A stretch of 64,000 bases of DNA from Primulina eburnea (taxonomy: Eukaryota; Streptophyta; Magnoliopsida; Lamiales; Gesneriaceae): assembly GCF_022965805.1 (NCBI RefSeq), contig NC_133103.1, positions 30,929,926-30,993,925 on the forward strand, written 5' to 3'. The translations under genes and the position numbers were made by a program. A model generated the notes under the pieces. The model had not been told where the DNA came from, searched no databases, and saw only the letters and a program-made list of their open reading frames with translations. Of the stretch, positions 11,533-21,350 are shown piece by piece; within the stretch, counting starts at the first letter, position 1, and each line of letters begins with the position of its first letter.

Positions 11533-12630
11533 ATGCCCCCTAGACGTCAAGTAGGACGCCCGAGAGGTGGTGGCGAGCACCGTCGCGAGGACGATGACGA
11601 TCAGAGACAAGAGAGGCAGACACCTCCTCCTCCTCCTCCACCACCGCCCCCACCTGACATGAGTGCCCAGATGCTAGCTGGGATGACACAGTTCTTCGCA
11701 CAGTTTGCGGGGAACAATGCCGTGGTGACTAGGCTGACAGGGCCAGAGACTGTTTACGAGCGATTCATGAAGATGGGTCCAAAGGAGTTTTCTGGGACGT
11801 CTGACCCCATGATCGCCGAGAGATGGATCAAATCCCTCGAGGTCATCTTCGAGTTTATGGAGCTGGGAGATGCCGACAGAGTCAGATGCGCCACCTATCT
11901 GTTCACTGGAGATGCCCGCTTATGGTGGGAAGGAGCGGCAATAGCCCTGACCTTGGCTACACTGTCATGGACACGCTTCACGGAGGTTTTCTACTCCAAG
12001 TATTTTGCGGAGGAAGTTCACACCAGGTTGACCACCGAGTTTATGAGTCTGAGGCAAGGGGATATGACGGTTACGGAGTTCATCCGTAAGTTCGAGAGGG
12101 GCTGCCATTTTGTGCCCCTGATAGCAAATGATGCCAGAGCTAAGTTGATGTATTTCCTGGTGGGTCTACGGCCGATCTTGCGCCGGGATGTTAGGGTGTC
12201 TGACCCTGCTACATATGAGATTGCGGTCTCCAAAGCCCTAGCCGCAGAGCAGGATCTGCGGGATATCGAGAGGGATCGCCAGGGCAAACGCCCAGTCCAA
12301 GTACCACACCGTCCTCCTCCTCATCAGCATCATCAGCAGAATAAGAGGCCTTTTCATGGACCGCCGAGAAACCGAGGCCAGGAGCAGCAGCAGCAGCGGG
12401 GACGCCCAGCCCCGAGGACTCAAGAGCACCCAGTCTGTCCCAGGTGCTCACGTCGCCATCCTGGAGCATGTATGGCTGGCTCAGGAAAGTGTTTTAAGTG
12501 TGGCAGTCCAGACCACATGTTGCTGCAATGTCCTCAGAGGAATCTGCCTACCCAAGGCAGAGTTTTCGCTCTCCATGCCGCGGAAACCAACCCGGAGAGT
12601 ATGTTGTTGACAGGTACCTTTAAGCTTTAA
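11533..12630 (+). CDS. Tek1 Gag
   Basis: An open frame of 365 codons from the ATG at 11533 (MPPRRQVGRPRGGG). An in-frame ATG 45 bp upstream would add 15 residues lacking the usual start. A basic N-terminus and a Pro run (about residues 30-45) precede the Gag domain (about 70-230: GPKEFSGTSDPMIAERW, ARLWWEG, FSKYFAEE-like FYSKYFAEEVH). A His/Gln/Arg-rich linker follows, then one CCHC knuckle, CFKCGSPDHMLLQC, near residues 330-343. Gag forms the particle and binds RNA. The stop at 12628-12630 lies 14 bp inside a candidate intron whose removal would join Gag to Pol in frame. This is the only undamaged long frame in the element. Confidence 0.9.
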   Translation: MPPRRQVGRPRGGGEHRREDDDDQRQERQTPPPPPPPPPPPDMSAQMLAGMTQFFAQFAGNNAVVTRLTGPETVYERFMKMGPKEFSGTSDPMIAERWIKSLEVIFEFMELGDADRVRCATYLFTGDARLWWEGAAIALTLATLSWTRFTEVFYSKYFAEEVHTRLTTEFMSLRQGDMTVTEFIRKFERGCHFVPLIANDARAKLMYFLVGLRPILRRDVRVSDPATYEIAVSKALAAEQDLRDIERDRQGKRPVQVPHRPPPHQHHQQNKRPFHGPPRNRGQEQQQQRGRPAPRTQEHPVCPRCSRRHPGACMAGSGKCFKCGSPDHMLLQCPQRNLPTQGRVFALHAAETNPESMLLTGTFKL

Positions 12631-12814
12631 GTTATTACTGAGTTTCCGTGTTTTTGGGAATCGGGATTGAGAGTTTGAACTTAGAATTGCAATAGGGTTG
12701 CATGCTCTACTTATTATTATTTTCGGGACTTAGTTAGAAGAACTTTGACCTTTGCATGTCTATAAGTTTAGTTCTTGTAGCTATTGGGTTCAACTTAGAG
12801 TTCCGATCTTTCAG
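12614..12814 (+). other. Candidate 201-bp intron between Tek1 gag and protease
   Basis: The donor is ACAG|GTACCT at 12613/12614 and the acceptor is GATCTTTCAG|AGAGAA at 12814/12815. The interval is T-rich, has stops in all three frames and matches no retrotransposon domain. Its length is a multiple of three, and the flanking codons (phase 1) join Gag to the protease frame without a shift. Related elements have continuous Gag-protease sequence here. Retention would yield Gag only. Splicing itself is inferred. Confidence 0.6.
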
Positions 12815-14586
12815 AGAGAATTTTTATATCTGGTTCCGCTACCAAGGCCTTGATAGATTCAGGGGCCACTCACTCGTTTATTTCGGAGGTCTTTGCAAAC
12901 TTTCTCAAGATCAAGACCATTGGGCTAGACATAGCCTTTTCAGTAGTGTTGCCGTCAGGCGAGGAGATGGCAGCTACCAATGTTATCCGAGATATAGACC
13001 TGGAGCTGCATGGTAATCTTGTTTATGCGGATCTGATCGTACTACCGATGCCAGAATTTGACATCATCCTAGGGATGGACAGGCTATTGAGGAACAAAGT
13101 GTTGATAGACTTCCAGCAGAGATCTGTTCTTGTCCGACCGCCTGGAATGGCGCAGTTCTTATTTGAGCCGGACAGGTACTTTCCTTTACCGCGCATTATT
13201 CCTTATGTTCAGGCTAGGAAGCTCATGCATAGAGGGTGTCGGGCATTTCTAGCGACCTTTTTATCTGTCCCCGAGGAACCCAACCAGTCAGCCTCAGATG
13301 TTCCGATTGTCAGAGATTTCTTAGATGTTTTTCCCGAAGACGTCTCTGGTATGCCACCCGAGAGAGAGGTGGAGTTTTCCATCGAGCTTATGCCGGGCAC
13401 GGCTCCGATCTCCAAAGCGCCGTACCGATTAGCACCGACAGAGATGGCAGAGCTTAAGAAGCAGATTCAGGAACTACTCGACAAGGAGTTCATTCGCCCG
13501 AGATTTTCACCATGGGGCGCACCGTTCTTATTTGTGAAGAAGAAGGATGGCTCGATGAGGCTTTGCATTGACTATCGGGAGTTGAACAGGGTTACAGTGA
13601 AGAACAAATACCCATTGCCGAGGATTGAGGATCTGTTTGACCAGTTGCAGGGAGCTTCGATTTTCTCCAAGATAGATCTGCGTTCTGGTTATCATCAGTT
13701 AAGGGTGAGAGATGTTGATGTCTCGAAGACAGCTTTCAGGACTTGTTATGGTCACTACGAGTTCCTTGTGATGTCGTTCGGTCTGACGAATGCGCCAGCG
13801 ATCTTCATGGATCTCATGAATCGCGTATTTCAGCCGTACCTCGACCAGTTTGTAATAGTGTTCGTCATCTCCAAGAGTCGGGAGGAGCACAGCAGGCATC
13901 TGACCACATTGCTGCAGACCTTGCAGAAGCACAAATTATTCGCAAAGTTCAGTAAGTGCGAATTTTGGTTAGAGAAGGTGGCATTCTTAGGCCACATTGT
14001 TTCTAGTAGTGGCATTGAGGTAGACCCAGCGAAAGTTGCAGCAGTCAGAGATTGGGTTGTGCCTCAGAATGCATCCGAGATCCGCAGTTTCCTTGGGCTA
14101 GCAGGATATTACAGGAAGTTCATCCAGGGATTCTCCTCTATCGCCGTTCCACTCACAGCACTGACAAAGAAGAATGTGAAATTTGTGTGGAGCGAAGAGT
14201 GTCAGAAGAGCTTCGATACCTTGAAGCAAGCTCTTATTTCAGCACTAGTTTTGGCCACACCGTCAGGACCCGGCGAGTTTGTTCTGTATACCGATGCTTC
14301 GAAGCTCGGTCTTGGCGCAGTATTGATGCAGCATGGGAAGGTGATAGCATATGCGTCTCGACAGCTGAAAACCTACGAGAAGAATTACCCTACCCATGAT
14401 CTAGAGTTGGCCGCCGTAGTTTTTGTATTGAAGATTTGGAGGCATTATTTGTATGGAGAGAAGTGCCAGATCTTTACCGACCGCAAGAGCCTCAAGTATT
14501 TCTTTACGCAGAAGGAGCTGAACATGCGTCAGAGGCGTTGGTTGGAGCTTGTGACATTAGCTACCACCCGGGTAAGGCTAATGTAG
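12815..14586 (+). pseudogene. Tek1 pol 5' part: protease, reverse transcriptase (active site deleted), RNase H
   Basis: One frame holds the aspartic protease ([12 protein letters not shown] near 12845-12885), the protease C-terminal IILGMD (13061-13080), reverse transcriptase ([20 protein letters not shown] near 13510-13570, [11 protein letters not shown] near 13675-13710) and RNase H ([18 protein letters not shown] near 14279-14335). At about 13861-13870 the strand carrying the catalytic xxDD motif is missing: VIVFV runs straight into ISKSREEH, with about five residues gone and the frame kept. RT should be inactive. The frame ends at 14586 after a deletion near 14540. Confidence 0.92.
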
Positions 14587-16163
14587 TTGCAGATGCACTG
14601 AACAGAAAAGTCGCAGTGATGGCTCACTTGACGATTCAGAGACCTCTTCAGTTTGAGATGCAGAGGTTTGATCTTGAGACTTATCCTCGAGGTAGAGTTC
14701 CTCGTCTATCTACCTTGACCATTCAGTCTTCCCTTATGGACCGTATTCGCAGTGGTCAGTCAGCAGATGAGCAATTGGCACAGTGGAAGAAGAGATATGA
14801 AGCCAAGGGCAGTGTCTTGTATACAGTCAGCGACGGTATTGCGAGATACCGAGACAGGATATGGGTTCCTAGCAGTGATTCTATCCGAGCAGACATCTTA
14901 TCAGAGGCCCATATATCGCCGTACTCTATTCATCCTGGGAGTACGAAGATGTACAAAGATCTGCAGCTATTGTATTGGTGGCCTGGTATGAAGAAGGACA
15001 TCAGACGGTTTGTGTCCGAGTGTCTGACCTGTCAGTTAGTGAAGGCCGAGCATCAGAGACCAGCAGGTTTGCTCAAGCCTCTTCCTATTCCTGAGTGGAA
15101 GTGGGAGAACATTACCATGGATTTTGTGACCGGATTGCCGAAGTCAGCCAGGGGATCGAATGCCATTTGGGTGATTGTAGATCGTCTTATCAAATCAGCG
15201 CACTTCTTGCCTATTAAGACGACTTTCACCATGATTCAGTATGCAGAGCTGTATAACCGGGAGATAGTCCGACTTCATGGTGTTCCAGTTTCGATCGTAT
15301 CCGACAGAGATCCCAGATTCACTTCCTCATTTTGGAAGAGTTTGCATTCGACTTTGGGTACGAAGTTGCTGTTTAGCACAGCTTTCCATCTGCAGACAGA
15401 TGGGCAGTCGGAGCGAGTTATTCGGATTTTGGAGGATCTTCTTCGTGCTTGCGTCATTGATTTTTCTGGGAGTTGGGAGGCGAACTTGCCATTGGTAGAG
15501 TTCACCTATAACAACAGCTTCCAGTCTTCTATTGGTATGGCACCGTATGAAGCTTTGTATGGCCGCAAGTGCAGATCTCCTGTTCATTGGGATGAAGTAG
15601 GAGAGATAGCAGAGTTGGGTCCAGAAATTGTTCAGCAGGCTGCAGATGTAGTAGTCAAGATCCGTGATCGGATGAGGACTGCTCAGAGTCGACAGAAAAG
15701 CTATGCAGATCAGAGAAGGAGAGATCTAGAGTTCGCAGTGGGCGACCATGTCTTTGTGAAGATATCACCTATGAAAGGTGTTATGAGATTTGGGAAGAAA
15801 GGGAAGCTCAGTTCGATATTCATTGGACCCTTTGAGATCCTTGACAGAGTTGGGACGCTAGCTTATCGTGTGGCTCTTCCGCCGAATCTGGCCGGAGTAC
15901 ACAATGTGTTCCACGTCTCCATGCTGAGAAAGTACATGGCGAACCCTTCGCATGTGCTGAATTTTGAGCCGTTGCAGCTTACCCCGAACTTGTCTTATGA
16001 GGAGAGACCAGTGCAGATCCTAGACCGGCAGGAGAAGAAACTTCGGAACAAGTTGGTTCAGCGAGTCAAAGTCAAATGGCTCAACCATTCTGAGGAGGAA
16101 GCTACGTGGGAGTCTGAGCCGGAGATGAGAAATCGATACCCCGAGTTATTCGGTGAGTTCTAA
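14541..16163 (+). pseudogene. Tek1 pol 3' part: RNase H end, integrase, chromodomain-like tail
   Basis: The frame resumes one phase off at [16 protein letters not shown] (about 14551). Integrase follows: HHCC zinc finger (EAHISPYSIHPG ... CLTCQ, about 14908-15034), catalytic core with DDE residues in MDFV (15118), SDRDPRF (15300) and GQSERV (15402), the GPF module (FIGPFEIL near 15820) and HNVFHVSMLRKY (about 15900). The C-terminus (VQILDRQEKKLRNKLVQRVK ... EEATWESE) is chromodomain-like and ends at TAA 16161-16163. The integrase region alone looks intact, but it depends on upstream pol for translation, so I call it a pseudogene. Overlapping frames at 15275-15587 are shadows. Confidence 0.9.
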
Positions 16164-16198
16164 TTTCGAGGACGAAATTTCTTTTAAGGGGGGAAGGA
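16162..16198 (+). other. Tek1 stem-loop and polypurine tract
   Basis: A perfect 7-bp inverted repeat AATTTCG/CGAAATT with loop AGGA (16162-16179) overlaps the pol stop codon. The polypurine tract AAGGGGGGAAGGA (16186-16198) follows just before the 3' LTR. Confidence 0.85.
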
Positions 16199-16199
16199 T

Positions 16200-19167
16200 T
16201 TTAGAAACCGTAAATCAGTCTACGTCATGATTAATTAAATGCATTTCTTTGAAGTTAATTATTTTATTATTTCAGTTCAATAGTTTGATTTTTAGCATTT
16301 CAGTTATTTCAGTGAGGCCGGACTGGAGTCGAAGTTTTGAGATAGAATTTAAGATTCGAGAAATATTTCCAGAAGTTAATTTAGCTAGCAAGTAAGTTCA
16401 TTTAAGTTAAAAAGGAGGTTTGAGGATTTAATTTAATTACTTGAGGTGATTAAGAAATAAGCCCATTTAAGTTGCATAATTAAGGGTTTTATTCACTAAA
16501 TTATTTAAGGGATTAGTGAGGCTTTTAAGAGTTATTATTTTAGTAAATAAACAACACTCCCCATTCATTTTTAGAAGCAAATTTTGGCCACCCCCCTTGC
16601 CTAGACAACACATTGCCAACTCATCAACTTTGACCATTTCTTTGCATGTAATTAGTAGGATAATTCTAGGATTTTTGGGAGAACCATTTAATTAATTATT
16701 AGAGCGTATCCTAGTCTACATTAGCAAGCTGAAAATCGGCCATCACCTTCTAGATGCATCCATCAACCCATTTGATATCAAACCACAATTCAAATTTGAA
16801 TTTGAGGGAGACTTGGTCATACCTTTGCATCCCTTTATTAGTGGATCTTCCCCCTCACCTCTCCAACCATCATTCTCCCCTCCCTAATCTCAAAATTCAG
16901 AGTGAAATTCAGTAGAAAAACCGTGGGTTCCATAGCTAAAAGAAGAGAGAAAAATCGAGTAGAAGGAAAGGAAAGAATCACTCCACCTCCTCCGCGCCGA
17001 GCCGTCGTATTCTTTCATTTTTCATTCAAACGAAAACCAAGGCATGTCTAGATTTCTTTCAAACCTCAATAAAGTCCTACTATTATTTTAAACATCACTT
17101 TTACATGATTTTTATTCAAGAAAACCGAAATTTCATCAAGCATTTTCGAAATGCATGTGCAGAATTTTTTTTGACTTTCATGATGCTCTTCACGGTTTTC
17201 TCTTGTTTCAGTGCTACATGTTATGGATCGACTCCAGGCTCCCAAGGCTGTTCCTAGACATGTAATAGGATGCATTAGGACCATGTTGGTCACTTCATTC
17301 AGCACCCATACTTGCTGGAAAACCAAAATGACAGCAAGCTCCCCATAGGTGCAGGATTTGGGTTCGAAAAATTCAGTTTTGATGTCAAAGGGATATGAAT
17401 CTGATCATGGCTGCCCCAAGGCCTATAGCCTTGGTTAGATCACTTCCCTAGCATGTCTAAGACGTGACTAAGTCGCCCTTTTGGTGGCTTGGTCCATGGT
17501 TGCTCGGTTTTCACTTAAAACATCAAGAACAGCCCCTACACCCTTCGGCCCCTTCATTATATAGCAAGTATTGATTCGATTTTTGGGAATGGTGTGGATC
17601 TTGGTTGGCCTATGGCCCTTAGCCTTGGTTCAAACCATACCCCAAGATGTCTAGATCGTGCCATGGTCAACCAAATGGCCACTGGAACGAGTCGAGACAG
17701 CAAGTGAAGCACAACACCACACACGCACGCATGAGGGACCTCGGTAAGAGTTTTCGGTTGGTTGCTGGAATGGTGAGGATTGTGGCTGGCCTAGGTCCCT
17801 TAGCCATGGTTCAAATCATTCCTTGGGATGTTGGTAAGAGTCTCTGGTCAGTGGTTCACGCCCCAATGGCCGGTAGTCCCGAAAACAACACAAGACATGC
17901 AATTGCGCAGCTGCTGGAATTTGACAGCAACTTGCTGTGACGGTTTGGAGGCTCGTTCGAGTTCTTGGTTGGCTTTTAGCCTATGGCCTTGGACTGGACA
18001 GTGCCTCATCAAGTTAGGAAGGCCAAGTTTTTGGCCGTTTGTGATTCGGATCATTTTTGAGGTCGTACAAGAATTTACGGTGCGATGTGCCAAATTGACT
18101 CTCGAAAGAGCGTTTCATGTTTTGGCCTCCATTTCACCTAGATTTCGACCCTCATCATTTTAGGAGCATTATTTCATAATTTTAAGCATATTTTAATCAT
18201 GACTATACGTCGGTTCAGTGTTGGTTCGGGTTAGTTCGGAGTCATGATTAAATACGAAGTCGTTAGACGTACTTGTCGTATTTTCAAACTTAATTGCATA
18301 GTTCGGTCAAGTATAAGCTATTGCATATTTTTCATGGCATATTTAGGTTGCAGCGAGCCTGGGTGCGATCCAATCCAGTTGGTAAAATATACAGGATATT
18401 TTCATTATGCCATTTAATTATATTACGTGCATGAAATTAGAAAATGATTATTTTTCAGATTTATGCGATATTGCTTGTGGTCAATTCACTATTATGGGAG
18501 CACTATTTTACTCGGTCGCCAGTGACCGATCAGTTCAGTTTGGTACCACCCGATCGCCAGTGACCGATCAGTTCAGTTCAGTTTGATACTCCCCCGGTAG
18601 CCAGTTACCGATCAGTTCAGTTCAGTGCAGGGGCCACAGGCGTAGACCATAATCTCAACAGAAAATTATTACCAGTTATTTCAGTACAGGGCTCCAAAGA
18701 GCAAACATTTTTACTATGACTTTCAGTTCAGCTATGCACGTATTATAATTGCTCAATACAAGTTATTTTCAGTATGCCTCATGACATGATATTTTATCCA
18801 TGCAAATTATATTTTACTCGTTACCTACGATATATGCATGCTGAGTCTTTAGGCTCTCTAGACTTGATTGTTGTAGGTACCGATGAGGTCAGGGCCGAGG
18901 GCGGGGACCAGTGAGCCAGCTTGGGTCGGTAGTAGTGGCACCCGAGGACCTCAGTTCAGCATTTATTATTTTATTCCGCAAACAATTTTTATCAGTTGTT
19001 GGATATTCTTAAATTGTTATTTCGCAAATAAATATTTTCTTCCGCTGCCATCTTGGATATCAAACTTTGTTTATCGGTTTAATTATGAATGAGGCATTTT
19101 AATTATTTAAAAAGAAAATTTTTAATTTTCCTCAAAATTTTCAAGCAAGGATTTTCAGACCTTCACA
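16200..19167 (+). repeat. Tek1 3' LTR
   Basis: It matches the 5' LTR throughout. The second base is mutated (TTTAGAAACCG against TGTAGAACCCG), and about 50 bp present at 8303-8352 are missing near 16225. It ends ACCTTCACA, followed by the duplicated GTATG. The tandem repeat array lies at 18510-18633. Confidence 0.93.
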
Positions 19168-19172
19168 GTATG
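19168..19172. repeat. Target site duplication of Tek1 (GTATG), right
   Basis: Second copy of the GTATG at 8272-8276. Confidence 0.95.
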
Positions 19173-19493
19173 TCTCGGCGCGTAGCTCGCACAGCCCCTC
19201 GTGCATATGCGCGCCCTTACTCGTTGCTTATGCTCGAGGCCATTGTTCAGTTTGCCCAACTCTCGGGTACCCTCGCACATATGCGCGGATACACGTCGCG
19301 CATATGCGCGAGGTTCTCTGGACATTTCGCGCATATGCGCCTGGCTGGGTCGCGCATATGCACGAGAGTTCATCCTCGCACATATATCTTTTCACACGTT
19401 TCCTAAAATCGGGTCTCGGTTGGCCCTCTCCTAATCACCTTAAATTATAACTCAATAATCGTTAATTTAACAGCGATTAATTTCGGCATTACA
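19173..19493 (-). repeat. Gyp1 right (5') LTR, segment after Tek1
   Basis: It continues the Gyp1 LTR from TCTCGGCGCGTAGC and ends GGCATTACA. It carries about seven of the CATATG-centred palindromes (19199-19385), matching 1540-1735 in the left LTR. Confidence 0.9.
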
Positions 19494-19656
19494 AAAACTT
19501 ACGTCCAGTTGTAGCCTGTAACGAGAGGATCACTGTACTGAAGTCGAATTGAAAATCAAACGGACAGATCAAAATATAAATACGTAAGGATTTTTCACAA
19601 CTTTCCTCGGCCCTTTTCTCTGAATTTCTTTCGTGTCAACTGAATGAAGGCTTGTT

Positions 19657-19700
<44 letters not shown>

Positions 19701-19789
19701 ATTTCATGTCTCGGAACGATCCTTCATAATCATATCAAATCATAAATCAATAATTACATATTATTAGGATAAAAATCTCGGGCATTACA
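19494..19789 (-). repeat. Gyp2 left (3') LTR, tail only
   Basis: It matches the Gyp2 right LTR from AAAACTTACGTCCAGTTG onward (right copy about 34364-34967). After the TA run at 19656-19697 it jumps directly to CACATTTCATGTCTCGG. About 330 bp that hold the palindrome array in the right copy are missing. The first five bases, AAAAC, should be the Gyp1 target duplication. Confidence 0.88.
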
Positions 19790-19827
19790 TTTCTTCCCCT
19801 CTAAGATACGATTTTGTCCCCGAAATC
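19790..19827 (-). other. Gyp2 polypurine tract and stem-loop
   Basis: On the minus strand CTTAGAGGGGAAGAAA lies directly before the LTR. The stem-loop at 19810-19827 is the counterpart of those in the other elements, with one mismatched pair and a changed loop (GATTTCG/CAAAATC, loop GGGA). Confidence 0.75.
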
Positions 19828-19888
19828 ACAGGCAGTCAAATCATATCAATAAGAAGGTATATAGAAGAAGCTAAATAGAAAACTCACA

Positions 19889-21350
19889 TTACTGAAATAA
19901 CTCTGGGAATCGCTGTCTCATGTCTGATTCAGTATCCCGGGTAGCTTCTTCAATGCCATGGCGCCTCCACTGAACTTTCACCAGCGGGATAGTCTTTGTT
20001 CTGAGCTGTTTTTCCTTCCGATCGAGAATCTGAATCGGCTTTTAGAAATAGCTCAATGTCTCGTCTAATTCGGCCTCGTCTGGTTGAATGATATGTGAAG
20101 CATCTGGCATGTATTTCCGTAATAATGATACATGAAAGACATCATGTATCCCAGATAATGAAGGCGGTAGAGCGAGTCGATAGGCACGATCTCCGATCTT
20201 CTCGAGAATCTCATATGGCCCAATGTAACGTGGAGACAATTTCTCTTTCTTGCCAAATCTGACAACTCCTCTAAAAGGTGAAATCTTCAAAAATACTTGG
20301 TCTCCTGTCTCAAATACCAACGGTCGTCGTAGAACATTGGCATATTTGGCCTGTCTGTCCTGAGCTGCCTTCATTCTCTTCTGAAACAGCTTCTCTTTCT
20401 CAGTCATATCTCTAATCATGTCAGGTTCAATCTCAGGAACTTCAGAGATATCATCACAATACAGTCATCTCAAGACTTGTCTGATAGCTATTGTCGTACG
20501 AGAACTCACAAAGTGGTAATGCATCTTGCCAATTAGTGCTAAAATCAAGCACTATAGCTCTAAGCATATCTTCCAATGTCTGAATCGTTCGTTTTGTTTG
20601 TCCGTCAGTCTGTGGATGATATGCGGTACTCAGATGTAACTTCGTACCCAGAGCTTGCTGTAAACTCTGTCAGAAGTGCGAAGTAAACCGAGGATAACGG
20701 TATGAAATAATCGACTTCGGCACTCCGTGCAATCTGACCACCTTTCTGACAAAATCTTTGCCATCTGGTCATGTCGGTACGTCATCTTATACGGAATAAA
20801 ACATGCGGATTTGTTCAATCTGTCAATTATGACCCAAATTGCATCACAACCTCGGGAGGATCTCGGTAGCTTTGTCACGAAGACCATGGAAATGTGATCC
20901 CATCTCCATTCAGGAATCGATAAGCTCTGTAACAATCCTCCTGGTTTCTTTCTTTCCACTTTCACCTGTTGGCAATTCAAACATCTAGAAACATATTCTG
21001 CGATATCAGCTTTCATCTGTTTCCACAAAAACTGTCTTTTCAAATCATTATACATTTTCCTGCCACCAGGATGAATACTGAATCGACTGCTGTTCGCTTC
21101 TGATAATATCTGTCGTTTCAAATCGGAAACATTCAGCACAACAAGTCGATTATTCACATACAGTACACTGTCACGTACCTGATACTCTGATCGATGCCCT
21201 GCTCTGACCATCGATATCGAATTCTGTACATTTTGATCAACTTTCTGAGCTGCTTTAATTTTCAAAATCAGCTATGGTTCAACTTGAATAGCGTATAATC
21301 TCAACGGTCTATGATCTGTCTCAAATACCAATCCAGACAAACAGCAATCT
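19889..21350 (-). pseudogene. Gyp2 pol 3' part: integrase with lost catalytic residues
   Basis: The frame at 21265-20630 holds the HHCC zinc finger ([13 protein letters not shown] ... CLNCQQ) and the integrase core. The first catalytic Asp is Val (MVFV instead of MDFV, codon 20882-20884). In another frame near 20690-20710 the second catalytic motif reads SYRYPRF instead of SDRDPRF, so that Asp is Tyr. The C-terminal module at 20419-20042 (YIGPYEILEKIGDRAY, DVFHVSLLRKYM) is open, and the chromodomain-like tail ends at TAA 19889-19891. The upstream end is cut by LARD1 at 21350, within the RNase H/integrase linker. Confidence 0.88.

Larger units (their letters stand above)
8277..19167 (+). mobile_element. 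Tek1: Tekay/Del-like Ty3/gypsy chromovirus with 3-kb LTRs
   Basis: This is a full-length element: 5' LTR (8277-11294), tRNA-Met primer site, gag, an intron-like spacer, pol with PR-RT-RH-INT, a chromodomain-like tail, polypurine tract, and 3' LTR (16200-19167). A 5-bp duplication GTATG flanks it. The very long LTRs, the tRNA-Met primer site and the tail ending VKWLNHSEEEATWE fit the Tekay/Del clade (clade assigned from general knowledge). It is inserted in the Gyp1 right LTR. The two LTRs are very similar apart from indels, so it is younger than Gyp1. Deletions in RT and at the RH/INT border make it non-autonomous. Confidence 0.93.
1..19493 (-). mobile_element. Gyp1: Ty3/gypsy LTR retrotransposon, interrupted by Tek1
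   Basis: The order on the minus strand is right LTR (6690-8276 plus 19168-19493), primer binding site (6676-6687), degenerate gag-pol (6435-1958), poly-G polypurine tract and left LTR (1849-1). Position 1 aligns with 6729 in the right LTR, so 39 bases of the left LTR lie upstream of the window. The right flank (19494 onward) is itself LTR sequence of Gyp2, so Gyp1 sits inside the Gyp2 left LTR. The uninterrupted right LTR would be about 1.9 kb. The element is a fossil with several in-frame stops. The integrase end carries a chromodomain-like tail, which suggests a chromovirus. Confidence 0.9.
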
